This document shows positions 53,309 through 62,758 of a stretch of DNA of 64,000 bases, one piece after another. The notes beneath the pieces were generated by a model, which was not told the DNA's origin, searched no databases, and saw nothing but the letters and a program-made list of their open reading frames with translations. The DNA lies in assembly GCA_017633615.1 (NCBI GenBank), contig JAGBPB010000012.1, positions 16,067-80,066 of the forward strand. Direction: 5' to 3'. Within the stretch, counting starts at the first letter, position 1. Each line of letters opens with the position of its first letter. The stretch is from Bacteroidaceae bacterium. Its GTDB lineage: Bacteria > Bacteroidota > Bacteroidia > Bacteroidales > Bacteroidaceae. Both the position numbers and the translations under genes were made by a program.

Positions 53309-53778
53309 AACAGTTTTATATCTCCTTTGTGTATATCCTTGTTGCAATAACGGCATCTCAGGGTTCCGTTGGTCTTGTCAACCACATCAAATACGGTCTG
53401 CATGGGCTCGTGGTTGGTGATGCACTTTGGGTTGCCGCATTTTACTATGCCGCGTACTTCATCAGGCATGGCAATCTTCTTTTTTTCAACCACCTCATAG
53501 TCTCTGATTATATTGAGCACTATGTTGGGGGCGATGACGGAGAGTTTGCTGCATTCTTCTTCTGAGAAGTATTTGTCTGCAATTTTGATGATTCCCTTGC
53601 TTCCCATCTTGCGGCTGCTCAGATTGGAACCTATGGTAATGGGCGTGTCAATATTGGTGAGCCCCAACAGATTGACCACATCAAAAACCTTATCTGACGG
53701 GATGTGATCTATAACGGTGCCGTTTTCAAGTGCTGCCACCAGCAGTTCTGATTTTCCGGTCTTTTCCATATCTGTCAT
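53305..53778 (-). CDS. pyrI: Aspartate carbamoyltransferase regulatory chain
   Basis: The 157-residue subunit gives aspartate transcarbamoylase its control by nucleotides. The nucleotide domain is N-terminal and the zinc domain has four cysteines in [11 protein letters not shown] and RCRYCNK. It overlaps pyrB and the PorT-like gene by four bases each (ATGA), a strictly coupled set. Confidence 0.95.
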   Translation of the reverse strand: MTDMEKTGKSELLVAALENGTVIDHIPSDKVFDVVNLLGLTNIDTPITIGSNLSSRKMGSKGIIKIADKYFSEEECSKLSVIAPNIVLNIIRDYEVVEKKKIAMPDEVRGIVKCGNPKCITNHEPMQTVFDVVDKTNGTLRCRYCNKDIHKGDIKLL

Positions 53779-54695
53779 TTTAGAAGGTTAAGGGCATTGC
53801 AAATCAGAGCCTCGCGGACATAAAGTCCGTTTTTGGCCTGCTGGAAATAGTATGCATGGGGATTTGCATCGACATCCTGTGCTATTTCGTTTACTCTGGG
53901 AAGCGGATGCAGTATTTTCAGATTCGGTTTGGCAGAACGGAGCATGTCATTCTTGAGGATGAACATGTCCTTGACGCGCTCATATTCCATGAGGTCTGTA
54001 AAGCGTTCTCTCTGTACGCGTGTCATGTATAGGATGTCGGCATCAGCAATGGTCTCCTCATCAAAGCGTGTATGTTCCTCAAAACGTATTGCATTCTTGC
54101 GGCAGTACTCCTTGTATTCATCGGGCATCTTCAGCTCATCAGGTGAGATGAAATGGAATGTAGGGTTGAAAAACCTCATGGCTGTAAGCATGGAGTGTAC
54201 CGTGCGTCCATACTTGAGGTCACCTACCAGATAAATGTTCAGGTCATCAAGACGGCCTTGGGTCTTAAGCATGGAGTAGAGGTCAAGCATGGTCTGGGAG
54301 GGGTGCTGGTTGGCACCGTCACCTGCGTTGATGATAGGTACAGGCGATACCTCACTGGCATAGCGCGCAGCTCCTTCCAGATAGTGGCGCATGATGATAA
54401 GGTCCGCATAGTTGCTTACCATCATAATGGTGTCTTTAAGCGTCTCACCTTTTGATGAGCTGGTGGTTGCGGCATCAGAAAAACCTATTACGCGTCCGCC
54501 AAGACGGTTCACTGCCGTTTCAAAACTCAGACGGGTTCTTGTGGATGGCTCAAAGAAGAGTGTGGCCACAATCTTACCGTCCAGAATCTTTCTGTCAGGG
54601 TTGGCTTCAAATTGGGCGGCATGCCCCAGCAGCCACAGGATGTCATTCCTGTCAAGCCCTTCAAGTGAAATCAGACTTCTGCCTGTTTGGTCCAT
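53775..54695 (-). CDS. pyrB: Aspartate carbamoyltransferase catalytic chain
   Basis: The 306-residue enzyme joins carbamoyl phosphate and aspartate in the first committed pyrimidine step. The carbamoyl phosphate loop is [13 protein letters not shown], followed by [14 protein letters not shown] and the C-terminal [10 protein letters not shown]. The frame could be read from a TTG at 54722, but that overlaps the -7 box TAATTTTG, so the ATG at 54695 is used. It is the first gene of the pyrB-pyrI-porT-glyA unit. Confidence 0.95.
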   Translation of the reverse strand: MDQTGRSLISLEGLDRNDILWLLGHAAQFEANPDRKILDGKIVATLFFEPSTRTRLSFETAVNRLGGRVIGFSDAATTSSSKGETLKDTIMMVSNYADLIIMRHYLEGAARYASEVSPVPIINAGDGANQHPSQTMLDLYSMLKTQGRLDDLNIYLVGDLKYGRTVHSMLTAMRFFNPTFHFISPDELKMPDEYKEYCRKNAIRFEEHTRFDEETIADADILYMTRVQRERFTDLMEYERVKDMFILKNDMLRSAKPNLKILHPLPRVNEIAQDVDANPHAYYFQQAKNGLYVREALICNALNLLK

Positions 54696-54883
54696 TTGAT
54701 TAGAGTTTGTTTTGGAGTCCAAAATTACTAATAAAATACCAACTGCATAAGTGCCTGTTGATAACTTTACCTAAAAAGATAAATTTTGTATTAAGAGTAT
54801 TTTCCATACAGTCTTTTTGTGCTAAATTTGTAGGATATTGCAAGTGCTCCCGCGTATGGGGGAGTTCCAAAACATTTTTATTA

Positions 54884-57232
54884 ATGAGCAGGACGATAAA
54901 ACGAATAGTTCTTGGATTGTGGATCCTATTTGTCGTAGGAATATTGACCGTGTGTCTCATTTTTGTCGGAATCAGCAAAGGGTGGATAGGCAATACTCCG
55001 TCTGTTGATGATCTGGAGAATCCCATTGATAAGTTTGCCACTCAGATAATATCCGCCGACGGAGTTGTGCTCGGTACGTTTGCACGCAGTGAGGATAATC
55101 GCGTATGGGTGGATTTTGATGATCTCTCACCGTATCTTGTAAAGGCGTTGGTGGCAACTGAGGATGTCCGTTTTCAGGAACATTCCGGTATTGATTTTAA
55201 AGCGCTCGTCAGGGCTATCGTAAAAACTGTTATACTGCAGCAGAACAATGCCGGTGGCGGAAGTACGCTAACCCAGCAGCTTGCCAAGCAGCTCTATACA
55301 GAGCATGTGGCACGCAACCCCGTTCAGAGAGCCTTGCAGAAACCTTCAGAGTGGGTGGTTGCTGTCAAACTTGAACGTTGCTATACCAAAGAGGAGATCC
55401 TTACCCTATATTTGAACAAATATGATTTCGGTAATAATGCCATAGGTATTTATACTGCAGCCAGAACCTATTTCGGCAAACTGCCATCAGAACTGAATGC
55501 TGAAGAGTCCGCCATGCTGATAGGTATGTGCAAGAACTCTTCCCTGTATAATCCGCTGCGCCGCAAGGAGAAGACGATGGAACGTCGCAACGTGGTGCTC
55601 AGTCAGATGGCTAAAGCGGGATTCCTGACAGAGGAACAGACAGATTCACTTCAAGAGACTGAACTGATACTTAACTACCACAAGGTTGACCATAAGGTTG
55701 GTCAGGCTACCTATTTCCGTGAATATCTGCGCAAGATCATGAGAAAGCAGAAACCTGAACGCAAAAACTATCGTGGCTGGCAGATGCAGCAGTATTATGA
55801 GGATTCACTGGATTGGGAGCAGGATCCGCTGTTCGGCTGGTGCAACAAGAATCTCAATTCCAACGGAGAGCCTTATAATCTTTACACGGATGGCCTGAAG
55901 GTTTATGTCACCATTGATTCCCGCATGCAGCAGTATGCAGAGGAGGCTGTTGCAGCACAGTTGCAGGATTATCTGCAGCCTGATTTCTTCAAGGCAAAGA
56001 AGAAAGTTAAGACTGCACCGTTCACATCCCATCTTTCAACTGCTGAGGTGGATAGGATCATGACCCGTGCCATGCAGCAGACAGACCGTTACCGCGGCCT
56101 GTCTGCACAAGGAATGGATGAATCAGAAATCCGTAAGGTTTTTGATACTCCGTGTCCCATGACCGTCTTCTCTTATGCCGGTGATATTGATACCGTTCTT
56201 TCTCCAATGGACTCCATCCGTTACATGAAGTTCTATCTGCGTGCGGGATTCATGTGTATGGAGCCCAAGACCGGATTTGTAAGGGCATATGTGGGCGGGC
56301 CGGATTACCGTGCATTCCAGTATGACATGGTTACGGACGGCCGTCGCCAGGTGGGTTCCACCATGAAGCCGTACCTCTACTCAATGGCTATGGAGAGTGG
56401 CTATTCTCCGTGTGACCAAGTTGTCAATCAGCCTCAGACTATCCTCACTGAAGGGGGGCAGATATGGCAGCCTAAGGATGACGGCAAGCAGATGCTTGGA
56501 CAGCTTGTTACCCTTAAGTGGGGTCTTTCACGTTCCAACAACAATGTGACGGCGTACCTTATGAGCCAGCTCAGTCCGTACGCTTTCGTAAATCTGCTGC
56601 ATGAGTACGGCCTCAGGAATCAGGCTATTGAACCGGTTCTCTCATTATGTCTGGGCACCTGTGACGTATCAGTACAGGAGATGGTTAGTGCATATACCGC
56701 GTTCGTAAATCACGGCATACGTACATCCCCGCTCTATGTGACACGTATTGAGGATGCTGAGGGTAATATACTTTCACAATTCACAGCCCGCAGCAATGAG
56801 GTGGTCAGTGAAGAGACATCATTCAAGATGATTGATATGATGCGTGCTGTCGTGAATGAAGGAACCGGTACTCGTCTGCGCAGTTCACGTCTTTTCCCCA
56901 CGTTGTATAAGGTTGATTGTGGCGGTAAGACAGGAACAACTGATAACCATTCCGATGCCTGGTTCATGGGTTACACACCTGATCTTGTGGCCGGGTGCTG
57001 GGTAGGCGGTGAAGACCGTGACATACACTTTGATGATATGGATCATGGTCAAGGCGCTCATGCCGCTCTGCCTATATGGGGAAAGTTTATGGATAAGGTG
57101 TATGCTGATTCTGTAAATCTGGGTTATTCTCCCAGCATTAAATTTGACATACCAAAAAATTATGATCCTTGTGCAGGCTATCAGAATGCACATGGTGATG
57201 TACTTGACAATTACTCAATAGAATCTTTCTGA
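54884..57232 (+). CDS. Penicillin-binding protein 1A, bifunctional
   Basis: The 782-residue inner-membrane enzyme builds peptidoglycan. After one N-terminal span (GLWILFVVGILTVCLIFVG) comes the GT51 transglycosylase (EDVRFQEHSGID, GGSTLTQQLAKQLY), then the transpeptidase with STMK (S492), SRSNNN and KTGTT (K682). The frame opens at 54707, but the ATG at 54884 directly before the anchor fits the family. TAAATTTG (about 54824) is a possible -7 box. Its stop overlaps the kdsB start (TGATG). Confidence 0.93.
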   Translation: MSRTIKRIVLGLWILFVVGILTVCLIFVGISKGWIGNTPSVDDLENPIDKFATQIISADGVVLGTFARSEDNRVWVDFDDLSPYLVKALVATEDVRFQEHSGIDFKALVRAIVKTVILQQNNAGGGSTLTQQLAKQLYTEHVARNPVQRALQKPSEWVVAVKLERCYTKEEILTLYLNKYDFGNNAIGIYTAARTYFGKLPSELNAEESAMLIGMCKNSSLYNPLRRKEKTMERRNVVLSQMAKAGFLTEEQTDSLQETELILNYHKVDHKVGQATYFREYLRKIMRKQKPERKNYRGWQMQQYYEDSLDWEQDPLFGWCNKNLNSNGEPYNLYTDGLKVYVTIDSRMQQYAEEAVAAQLQDYLQPDFFKAKKKVKTAPFTSHLSTAEVDRIMTRAMQQTDRYRGLSAQGMDESEIRKVFDTPCPMTVFSYAGDIDTVLSPMDSIRYMKFYLRAGFMCMEPKTGFVRAYVGGPDYRAFQYDMVTDGRRQVGSTMKPYLYSMAMESGYSPCDQVVNQPQTILTEGGQIWQPKDDGKQMLGQLVTLKWGLSRSNNNVTAYLMSQLSPYAFVNLLHEYGLRNQAIEPVLSLCLGTCDVSVQEMVSAYTAFVNHGIRTSPLYVTRIEDAEGNILSQFTARSNEVVSEETSFKMIDMMRAVVNEGTGTRLRSSRLFPTLYKVDCGGKTGTTDNHSDAWFMGYTPDLVAGCWVGGEDRDIHFDDMDHGQGAHAALPIWGKFMDKVYADSVNLGYSPSIKFDIPKNYDPCAGYQNAHGDVLDNYSIESF

Positions 57233-57987
57233 TGGAATTTGCTGCAATTATACCTGCCCGATACGCCTCTACGCGTTTTCCAGCCAAACCGCTTGCGGTG
57301 CTGGGCGGTAAGCCGGTTATAATCCGTGTGTGTGAGCAGGCCGCTAAAGTGTTCAGCCATGTATTCGTGGCTACGGATGATGAACGTATTTTCAATGTGG
57401 TAAAAGAGGGTGGTTTTATCCCTATAATGACTCGCAGCGATCATAAGAGCGGAACAGACCGCTGTTATGAGGCTTTCTGCAAGTGTGGCGTAAAAGCTGA
57501 TGTTGTGGTAAACATTCAGGGTGATGAACCTTTTATCCAGCCTTCTCAACTGCAGACTATCAAAGGCCTCTTTGAGAGTGATGAAACAGATATTGCTACG
57601 TTAGTCAAGCCTTTCGCTCCCGATACTACTTTTGATAAGGTGGCTAATCCCAACAGTCCGAAAGTGGTGGTTGACGATAACTGGAACGCATTGTATTTCA
57701 GCCGCAGCGTGATTCCTTATCTTCGCGGAATACCTGAAGATGAGTGGCCGTCCAGGCATACATATTACAAGCATATAGGTTTGTATGCATTCCGTGCTTC
57801 CGTTCTGGAGGCTGTAACCCGCTTGCCGCAGGCTCCGCTAGAAAAGGCTGAAAGCCTGGAGCAGTTACGCTGGCTCTCTGCCGGTTATCGCATTAAGGTG
57901 GGTGTCACTGATGTTGAGACAATAGGTATAGATACTCCCGACGATCTGGCGGCAGCCGAGCGTTTTCTTAGTACACAATCAATATGA
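57232..57987 (+). CDS. kdsB: CMP-KDO synthetase
   Basis: The 251-residue cytidylyltransferase activates 3-deoxy-D-manno-octulosonate with CTP for lipid A core assembly. The nucleotide motif IIPARYASTRFPAKPL is at the N-terminus, and NIQGDEPFI and IGLYAFR are family signatures. It is coupled to the PBP gene before it and the MORN gene after it by stop-start overlaps. Confidence 0.95.
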   Translation: MEFAAIIPARYASTRFPAKPLAVLGGKPVIIRVCEQAAKVFSHVFVATDDERIFNVVKEGGFIPIMTRSDHKSGTDRCYEAFCKCGVKADVVVNIQGDEPFIQPSQLQTIKGLFESDETDIATLVKPFAPDTTFDKVANPNSPKVVVDDNWNALYFSRSVIPYLRGIPEDEWPSRHTYYKHIGLYAFRASVLEAVTRLPQAPLEKAESLEQLRWLSAGYRIKVGVTDVETIGIDTPDDLAAAERFLSTQSI

Positions 57988-59027
57988 GATATAGACTATA
58001 CTTTCTGCTGTTGATTCTTCTTATCCCCGCACTGTCTATGGCCAGGGGAACGCAACAGGACAGTACCAGGCAAGACCGTAAGAACCGTTATGTTTTCAGT
58101 GACGGTTCCGTCTATACAGGTCACCTCAAGTTGCGCAAGCCGTCGGGAACCGGACGTACAGACCATATCAACGGTGATGTCTATGAGGGCGCGTATGAGA
58201 AGGGACAGCGTTGTGGTGTAGGAATATGCCATTATGCCAACGGAGATCTTTATCTGGGTTTCTGGGACAGCAATGTCCGCTCAGGTGAAGGTGAACTTCA
58301 GTATGCATCAGGTGATGTATACAAGGGCGGATGGAAGAATGATGAACGAGACGGCAAGGGGGTATATATGTGGGCTGACGGTTCATATTATTCGGGACAA
58401 TGGGAGGATGACCTGCGCAGCGGAACGGGAGTAATGTGCTGGAGTGACAGCTCCCAGTATCGTGGTTCATGGGATAACGGACAACGTGAGGGACAGGGTG
58501 AGTTCAGGAGCAGCACATATACATATTCCGGTTCCTGGAAGAATGACATGGAGAACGGCAACGGAATCTGCACAATGCCTAATGGTGATTCTTATAAAGG
58601 TCAGTTCCGCAATGGAATCATAACCGGAAACGGTGAATACACCTACGCCAACGGTGATGCCTATAAAGGCTCGCTCAAAAATGGCCTGGCTGACGGCAAG
58701 GGCGTGTTCAGATGGGCTGACGGCTCAGAATATGACGGAGAATGGAAGGATAATCATCGTGAAGGTACCGGCCGCATGATTTGGGCCAATGGTGACAGCT
58801 ACTACGGCGAATGGCAGAATGACATGCCGTGGGGCGACGGTTCCATGAGCCTGTCTGACGGAACCAAGTTCAAAGGTACGTTTGTCAATGGAGTGGTTGA
58901 CGGTGAAGGTATAGTTGAAGAGGCTGACGGAACACGGCTTGAAGGTGTGTTTAAAGATGGATTCCGTACAGGAACATTTACGGTGAAAGATAAATCCGGT
59001 AAAAAGATTAGGACAATCATATATTGA
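57984..59027 (+). CDS. Secreted MORN-repeat protein
   Basis: The 347-residue protein has a signal peptide (MRYRLYFLLLILLIPALSMA) and about thirteen 23-residue MORN repeats, such as VYKGGWKNDERDGKGVYMWA and SYKGQFRNGIITGNGEYTY. MORN arrays form a rigid beta sheet that binds lipids or proteins. Exported bacterial examples have no firm function. The ATG overlaps the kdsB stop by four bases, so it is made together with cell envelope enzymes. Confidence 0.87.
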   Translation: MRYRLYFLLLILLIPALSMARGTQQDSTRQDRKNRYVFSDGSVYTGHLKLRKPSGTGRTDHINGDVYEGAYEKGQRCGVGICHYANGDLYLGFWDSNVRSGEGELQYASGDVYKGGWKNDERDGKGVYMWADGSYYSGQWEDDLRSGTGVMCWSDSSQYRGSWDNGQREGQGEFRSSTYTYSGSWKNDMENGNGICTMPNGDSYKGQFRNGIITGNGEYTYANGDAYKGSLKNGLADGKGVFRWADGSEYDGEWKDNHREGTGRMIWANGDSYYGEWQNDMPWGDGSMSLSDGTKFKGTFVNGVVDGEGIVEEADGTRLEGVFKDGFRTGTFTVKDKSGKKIRTIIY

Positions 59028-59031
59028 ACCG

Positions 59032-59484
59032 ATGATACTTGATACGCTTGACAAACTTGAGAGTTACGGATATATCAGTCCGTTGATGGGTAAGGTTGTG
59101 GAGTTTTTCCGCATTACAGATCTCACCTCACTTAAACCCGGCCGGATTGTTCTGCAGGGTGATGACCTATTTGTCAATGTAAATAGCCAGGGTGCCCAGA
59201 CACGTGAACAGGTACCCATTGAGGCTCATAAAGAGTATATTGACATACAGGTTCCTATTTCAACGGAAGAGGAGATGGGATATGTGGCTGCCGGTTTTAT
59301 GCCGGAACCATCCGTGCCTTACAGCAATGAAAAGGATGTAGCGTTCTATACGGGACTATGCGATACATACCTGAATGTAAGAAAGGGTATGTTTGTGGTC
59401 TTTTTTCCGGGCGAAGGGCATGCGCCGGCTATCACAAAGGATGGCATTCTGAAACTTATAGTAAAGATCAGGAAATCATGTTGA
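59032..59484 (+). CDS. YhcH/YjgK/YiaL family protein
   Basis: The 150-residue protein of the DUF386 cupin-like family shows EAHKEYIDIQVPIS and FFPGEGHAPAI, the metal-binding stretches. Members are linked to sialic acid or other sugar metabolism, possibly as sugar anomerases or isomerases. It follows the MORN gene by four bases, and its stop overlaps the glgB start. Confidence 0.88.
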   Translation: MILDTLDKLESYGYISPLMGKVVEFFRITDLTSLKPGRIVLQGDDLFVNVNSQGAQTREQVPIEAHKEYIDIQVPISTEEEMGYVAAGFMPEPSVPYSNEKDVAFYTGLCDTYLNVRKGMFVVFFPGEGHAPAITKDGILKLIVKIRKSC

Positions 59485-61502
59485 GAATAATAGAGAATGA
59501 CCCTTGGCTGTCGCCTTATCAGGCTGCCATTGAAGGCCGGCATGATCATGCATTATGGCGTGAGAGTGAGCTTACCGGCGGTAAGATGAGTCTTGCGGAT
59601 TTTGCCTCAGGCTATCTCTATTACGGTCTTCAGCGTACAGACAGCGGCTGGGTGTTCAGGGAGTGGGCTCCCAATGCAACGGAAATATTTCTAATAGGTG
59701 ATTTTTCTGGCTGGGAAGAGCAGGAGCGTTTCCGTCTCAGACGCATTAATGATGCGGGCGATTGGGAAGTCCGCATTCCGTTGGGTATGATCGGTCACGG
59801 CCAGCATTACAAGATGCGTGTCAAGTGGAACGGTGGTCAGGGTGACCGTATTCCCGCCTGGTGCCGCAGAGTTGTACAGGATGAGCAGTCCAAGATTTTT
59901 TCGGCACAGGTGTGGGATCCTAAAAAGGAGTTTCACTTTAAGCATAAGGACTTTAAGCCCAAGCAGGATCCTCTGCTCATATATGAGTGTCACGTCGGTA
60001 TGGCGCAGGAACGCGAGTGTGTGGGTACATACATGGAATTCAAGAATAATGTCCTGCCTCGCGTTAAGGCTGCCGGCTATAACTGCATACAGGTGATGGC
60101 TATTCAGGAGCATCCCTATTACGGAAGTTTTGGCTACCATGTATCCAGTTTCTTTGCTCCGTCTTCACGTTTCGGTACTCCTGAGGAACTCAAGGAACTG
60201 ATTGATGCTGCCCACGGTATGGGCATATCGGTTATCATGGATCTGGTGCACTCGCATTCAGTAAAGAATGAGTATGAAGGCTTGGGTAATCTGGCTGGTG
60301 ATCCCAACCAGTATTTCCTGCCGGGTGACCGTCATGAGCATTCTGCATGGGGTTCACTCTGTTTTGATTACGGTAAGACGCAGGTGCTTCATTATCTGCT
60401 TTCCAACTGCAAATACTGGCTTGATGAGTTCAAGTTTGACGGGTTCCGTTTTGACGGTGTAACCTCAATGCTTTACTACAGCCACGGTCTGGGTGAGGCA
60501 TTCTGTAATTATGATGATTATTTCAACGGTCATCAGGATGATGATGCCATCTGTTATCTGATGCTGGCCAACCGCGTCATACATCAGTTCAACCCTAACG
60601 CTATTACCATAGCTGAGGAGGTAAGTGGCATGCCGGGACTGGCTGCTCCTTTTACTGATGGCGGATTCGGATTTGATTATCGTTTGGCCATGAACATACC
60701 GGACTATTGGATCAAGACCATCAAGGAGAAAAAGGATGAGGACTGGTCTATGGCAGGTATATGGTGGGAGGTTACGAACCGTAGAAAGGATGAGAAGACC
60801 ATATCATATGTGGAGAGTCATGATCAGGCTCTTGTGGGTGATAAAACGGTTATCTTCCGTCTTATTGATGCCGATATGTACTGGCATTTCACCAAAGACG
60901 GTGGAAATGACGTGACATCGCGAGGTATAGCACTGCATAAGATGATAAGGCTTGTTACCGCATCAACCATAAACGGAGGCTATCTCAATTTCATGGGTAA
61001 TGAGTTCGGCCATCCCGAGTGGATTGATTTCCCGCGCGAGGGTAATGGCTGGAGCCATAAGTATGCTCGTCGTCAGTGGAGCCTGGTTGACAACAAACAG
61101 CTTGCGTATTGCTGGCTGGGTGATTTTGACCGTGCAATGATAAAACTCTTGGGTGCAGTCAGGAACTTCCAGAATAAGGATGTGGTGGAGTATTGGCATA
61201 ACGATGGTGACCAAGTGCTGGCTTTCGGACGCGGTGACCTGGTGTTCGTCTTCAACTTCAATCCCACACGTTCATTCTCTGATTACGGTTTCCTTGTTCC
61301 TAAGGGTTCATACAAGACCGTGCTGGACAGTGATAGTATAGAATTTGGAGGATATGGCAGGATAGATGATAATCTGGAACACTTTACTCTTTTTGATCCG
61401 CTCTATAAGAAACAGCGTAAGGAGTGGCTTAAGCTTTATCTCCCGGCCCGTTCTGCAATAGTACTTAAAAAAGTCAGAGCAAATGGAAAAAAAGTCATGT
61501 GA
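59478..61502 (+). CDS. glgB: 1,4-alpha-glucan branching enzyme
   Basis: The 674-residue GH13 enzyme adds alpha-1,6 branches to glycogen. A CBM48-like N-domain (REWAPNATEIFLIGDFSGW) precedes the catalytic barrel with regions DLVHSH, GFRFDGVTSM (nucleophile D326), TIAEEVSG (acid/base near 380) and YVESHDQ. The ATG at 59478 overlaps the upstream stop. The frame opens 40 codons earlier inside yhcH and that part is not used. Confidence 0.95.
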   Translation: MLRIIENDPWLSPYQAAIEGRHDHALWRESELTGGKMSLADFASGYLYYGLQRTDSGWVFREWAPNATEIFLIGDFSGWEEQERFRLRRINDAGDWEVRIPLGMIGHGQHYKMRVKWNGGQGDRIPAWCRRVVQDEQSKIFSAQVWDPKKEFHFKHKDFKPKQDPLLIYECHVGMAQERECVGTYMEFKNNVLPRVKAAGYNCIQVMAIQEHPYYGSFGYHVSSFFAPSSRFGTPEELKELIDAAHGMGISVIMDLVHSHSVKNEYEGLGNLAGDPNQYFLPGDRHEHSAWGSLCFDYGKTQVLHYLLSNCKYWLDEFKFDGFRFDGVTSMLYYSHGLGEAFCNYDDYFNGHQDDDAICYLMLANRVIHQFNPNAITIAEEVSGMPGLAAPFTDGGFGFDYRLAMNIPDYWIKTIKEKKDEDWSMAGIWWEVTNRRKDEKTISYVESHDQALVGDKTVIFRLIDADMYWHFTKDGGNDVTSRGIALHKMIRLVTASTINGGYLNFMGNEFGHPEWIDFPREGNGWSHKYARRQWSLVDNKQLAYCWLGDFDRAMIKLLGAVRNFQNKDVVEYWHNDGDQVLAFGRGDLVFVFNFNPTRSFSDYGFLVPKGSYKTVLDSDSIEFGGYGRIDDNLEHFTLFDPLYKKQRKEWLKLYLPARSAIVLKKVRANGKKVM

Positions 61503-62523
61503 CAAGTGCGTCCGCTGGCTGTGCGGAATACTGTTTTCTGCTTTCGCGTTCTGCTGGCTGTTCTTCTTTCAGAGGGATCTGCTGAATGCGGAAATCAATT
61601 GTGCATTTGCCGGGAATGAAAGTCTTTGCGAGCACTTGTCCGGCTCTCTTTTTATTATTTCGCTGCTTACAATTTTTTCACTGCTGCTCGCCATACCCGG
61701 AAGGATTATCCTGCGTTTCAAGAAGGGGCTGTATGCCTGCAATTATCTCTTCTCAGCAACCTTCCTTGGATTGATTACAGGTTTTGATGGTGACAATCTG
61801 CTTGGGCAAGGTTCTACCATATGGATGGTTACTGCAGTATTTGCTGTAGTGCTCTTTCTGATTTGCAAGTTAGTTGCCTCATTACCCCGTTCTGAATACA
61901 ACGACCGCCCACGTACCCTTGCAGGTAATCTGCTTTTACTGTCAATGCTGTTCTGTATGGTAGGTTATTTGGGTAACACAGATGAGAACCTTCATCGCCG
62001 TCTCCACATGGAGCGTCTTTATGCAGATGGCGATTACGACGGCCTGCTTGAAGTGGGCCGTTACGAAGAGGAGTCAGACCCGGCAATAGACTTGCTCAGA
62101 GCCAAGGCCATGCTAAGCCTGCCGTCTGATTCCAATCCTGCAGGCAGTGGAATAGGGGAGCATCTCTTCTGTTACAGCATCTCAAATCCTATTGCATTGT
62201 CGCAGTCGCTAAAAGAGTTGGATAATGATGAGGCTTATCTTGCATCCTGTCTTCTGGAAGGTAATATCCAATCATTCTCCGACAGAATAAATATAGATTC
62301 ATACCAAAAACTCCCTACATACTACATGCAAGCACTTGTACTGGCCAATGACAGCGCCAGCCGTGCCAAGTTCCCGCAGCAGTATGCTCAGGAACTTTCA
62401 ACCTATGATTCCTTCTGTGAGGCCCTGGAACCCATAGAGACTGAACCCAAGCAGTTCCAGGCTAACAGCACCTTCATCGACTTCCACGAAACCTACTTCT
62501 GGTTCTACACCTTCAAGAGGTAA
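61483..62523 (+). CDS. DUF6057-like membrane protein
   Basis: The 346-residue protein has about four membrane spans in its first 170 residues (ILFSAFAFCWLFFF, LFIISLLTIFSLLLAI, WMVTAVFAVVLFLICKL, LLLLSMLFCMVGYLG), then a helical soluble part with TPR-like text (HMERLYADGDYDGLLEVGRY). It resembles the Bacteroidales DUF6057 family, for which no function is known. It overlaps glgB by 20 bases and ends the coupled chain. Confidence 0.7.
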   Translation: MEKKSCDKCVRWLCGILFSAFAFCWLFFFQRDLLNAEINCAFAGNESLCEHLSGSLFIISLLTIFSLLLAIPGRIILRFKKGLYACNYLFSATFLGLITGFDGDNLLGQGSTIWMVTAVFAVVLFLICKLVASLPRSEYNDRPRTLAGNLLLLSMLFCMVGYLGNTDENLHRRLHMERLYADGDYDGLLEVGRYEEESDPAIDLLRAKAMLSLPSDSNPAGSGIGEHLFCYSISNPIALSQSLKELDNDEAYLASCLLEGNIQSFSDRINIDSYQKLPTYYMQALVLANDSASRAKFPQQYAQELSTYDSFCEALEPIETEPKQFQANSTFIDFHETYFWFYTFKR

Positions 62524-62548
62524 GAAATAACCAAACGAACTTAGGCGA

Positions 62549-62584
62549 GTTTTCTGGACATATACTTGGAGTTCCCCAGAAAAC
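62549..62584. repeat. Hairpin after the DUF6057-like gene
   Basis: GTTTTCTGG (62549-62557) pairs perfectly with CCAGAAAAC (62576-62584) around an 18-base loop. There is no T run directly after it on the plus strand. Confidence 0.55.
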
Positions 62585-62607
62585 GGGAATTATGTAGATA
62601 TAAAAAA

Positions 62608-62634
62608 GGTGGAGGACCCAAAGGGACCTCCACC
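62608..62634 (-). terminator. Terminator of ppdK
   Basis: GGTGGAGG (62608-62615) pairs with CCTCCACC (62627-62634), with CCC/GGG pairing further inside. On the minus strand the stem is followed by six T. Confidence 0.85.
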
Positions 62635-62650
62635 AGATTATTTTATGTAG

Positions 62651-62736
62651 AACCTCCTTATTGCAGTTGTAGTACGGCTATCAGCCGTACCCGTCCGGAG
62701 GACGGCCTGTTTCCGTTAGGAAACTAAAAGAAGGTT
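62651..62736. ncRNA. Cloverleaf-like cluster of three hairpins in a closing stem
   Basis: AACCTCCTT (62651-62659) and AAGAAGGTT (62728-62736) pair at eight of nine positions and enclose three perfect hairpins in a row: GTACGGCT-ATC-AGCCGTAC (62672-62690), CCGTCC-GGA-GGACGG (62691-62705) and GTTTCC-GTTA-GGAAAC (62709-62724). It is not a tRNA (no T-loop sequence or anticodon arm). It may be an RNA element or a palindromic repeat, and the strand cannot be told. Confidence 0.4.
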
Positions 62737-62758
62737 TTGGTGTAATTGGAAATTGCGA

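Noticed and set aside
59358..59477. 40-codon extension of glgB
   Set aside because: It lies inside the YhcH-type gene in another frame; the start at 59478 fits the family and overlaps the upstream stop.
62651..62736. Cloverleaf-like cluster as a tRNA gene
   Set aside because: It has no T-loop GGTTCGA text, no anticodon-arm layout and loops of only three or four bases.
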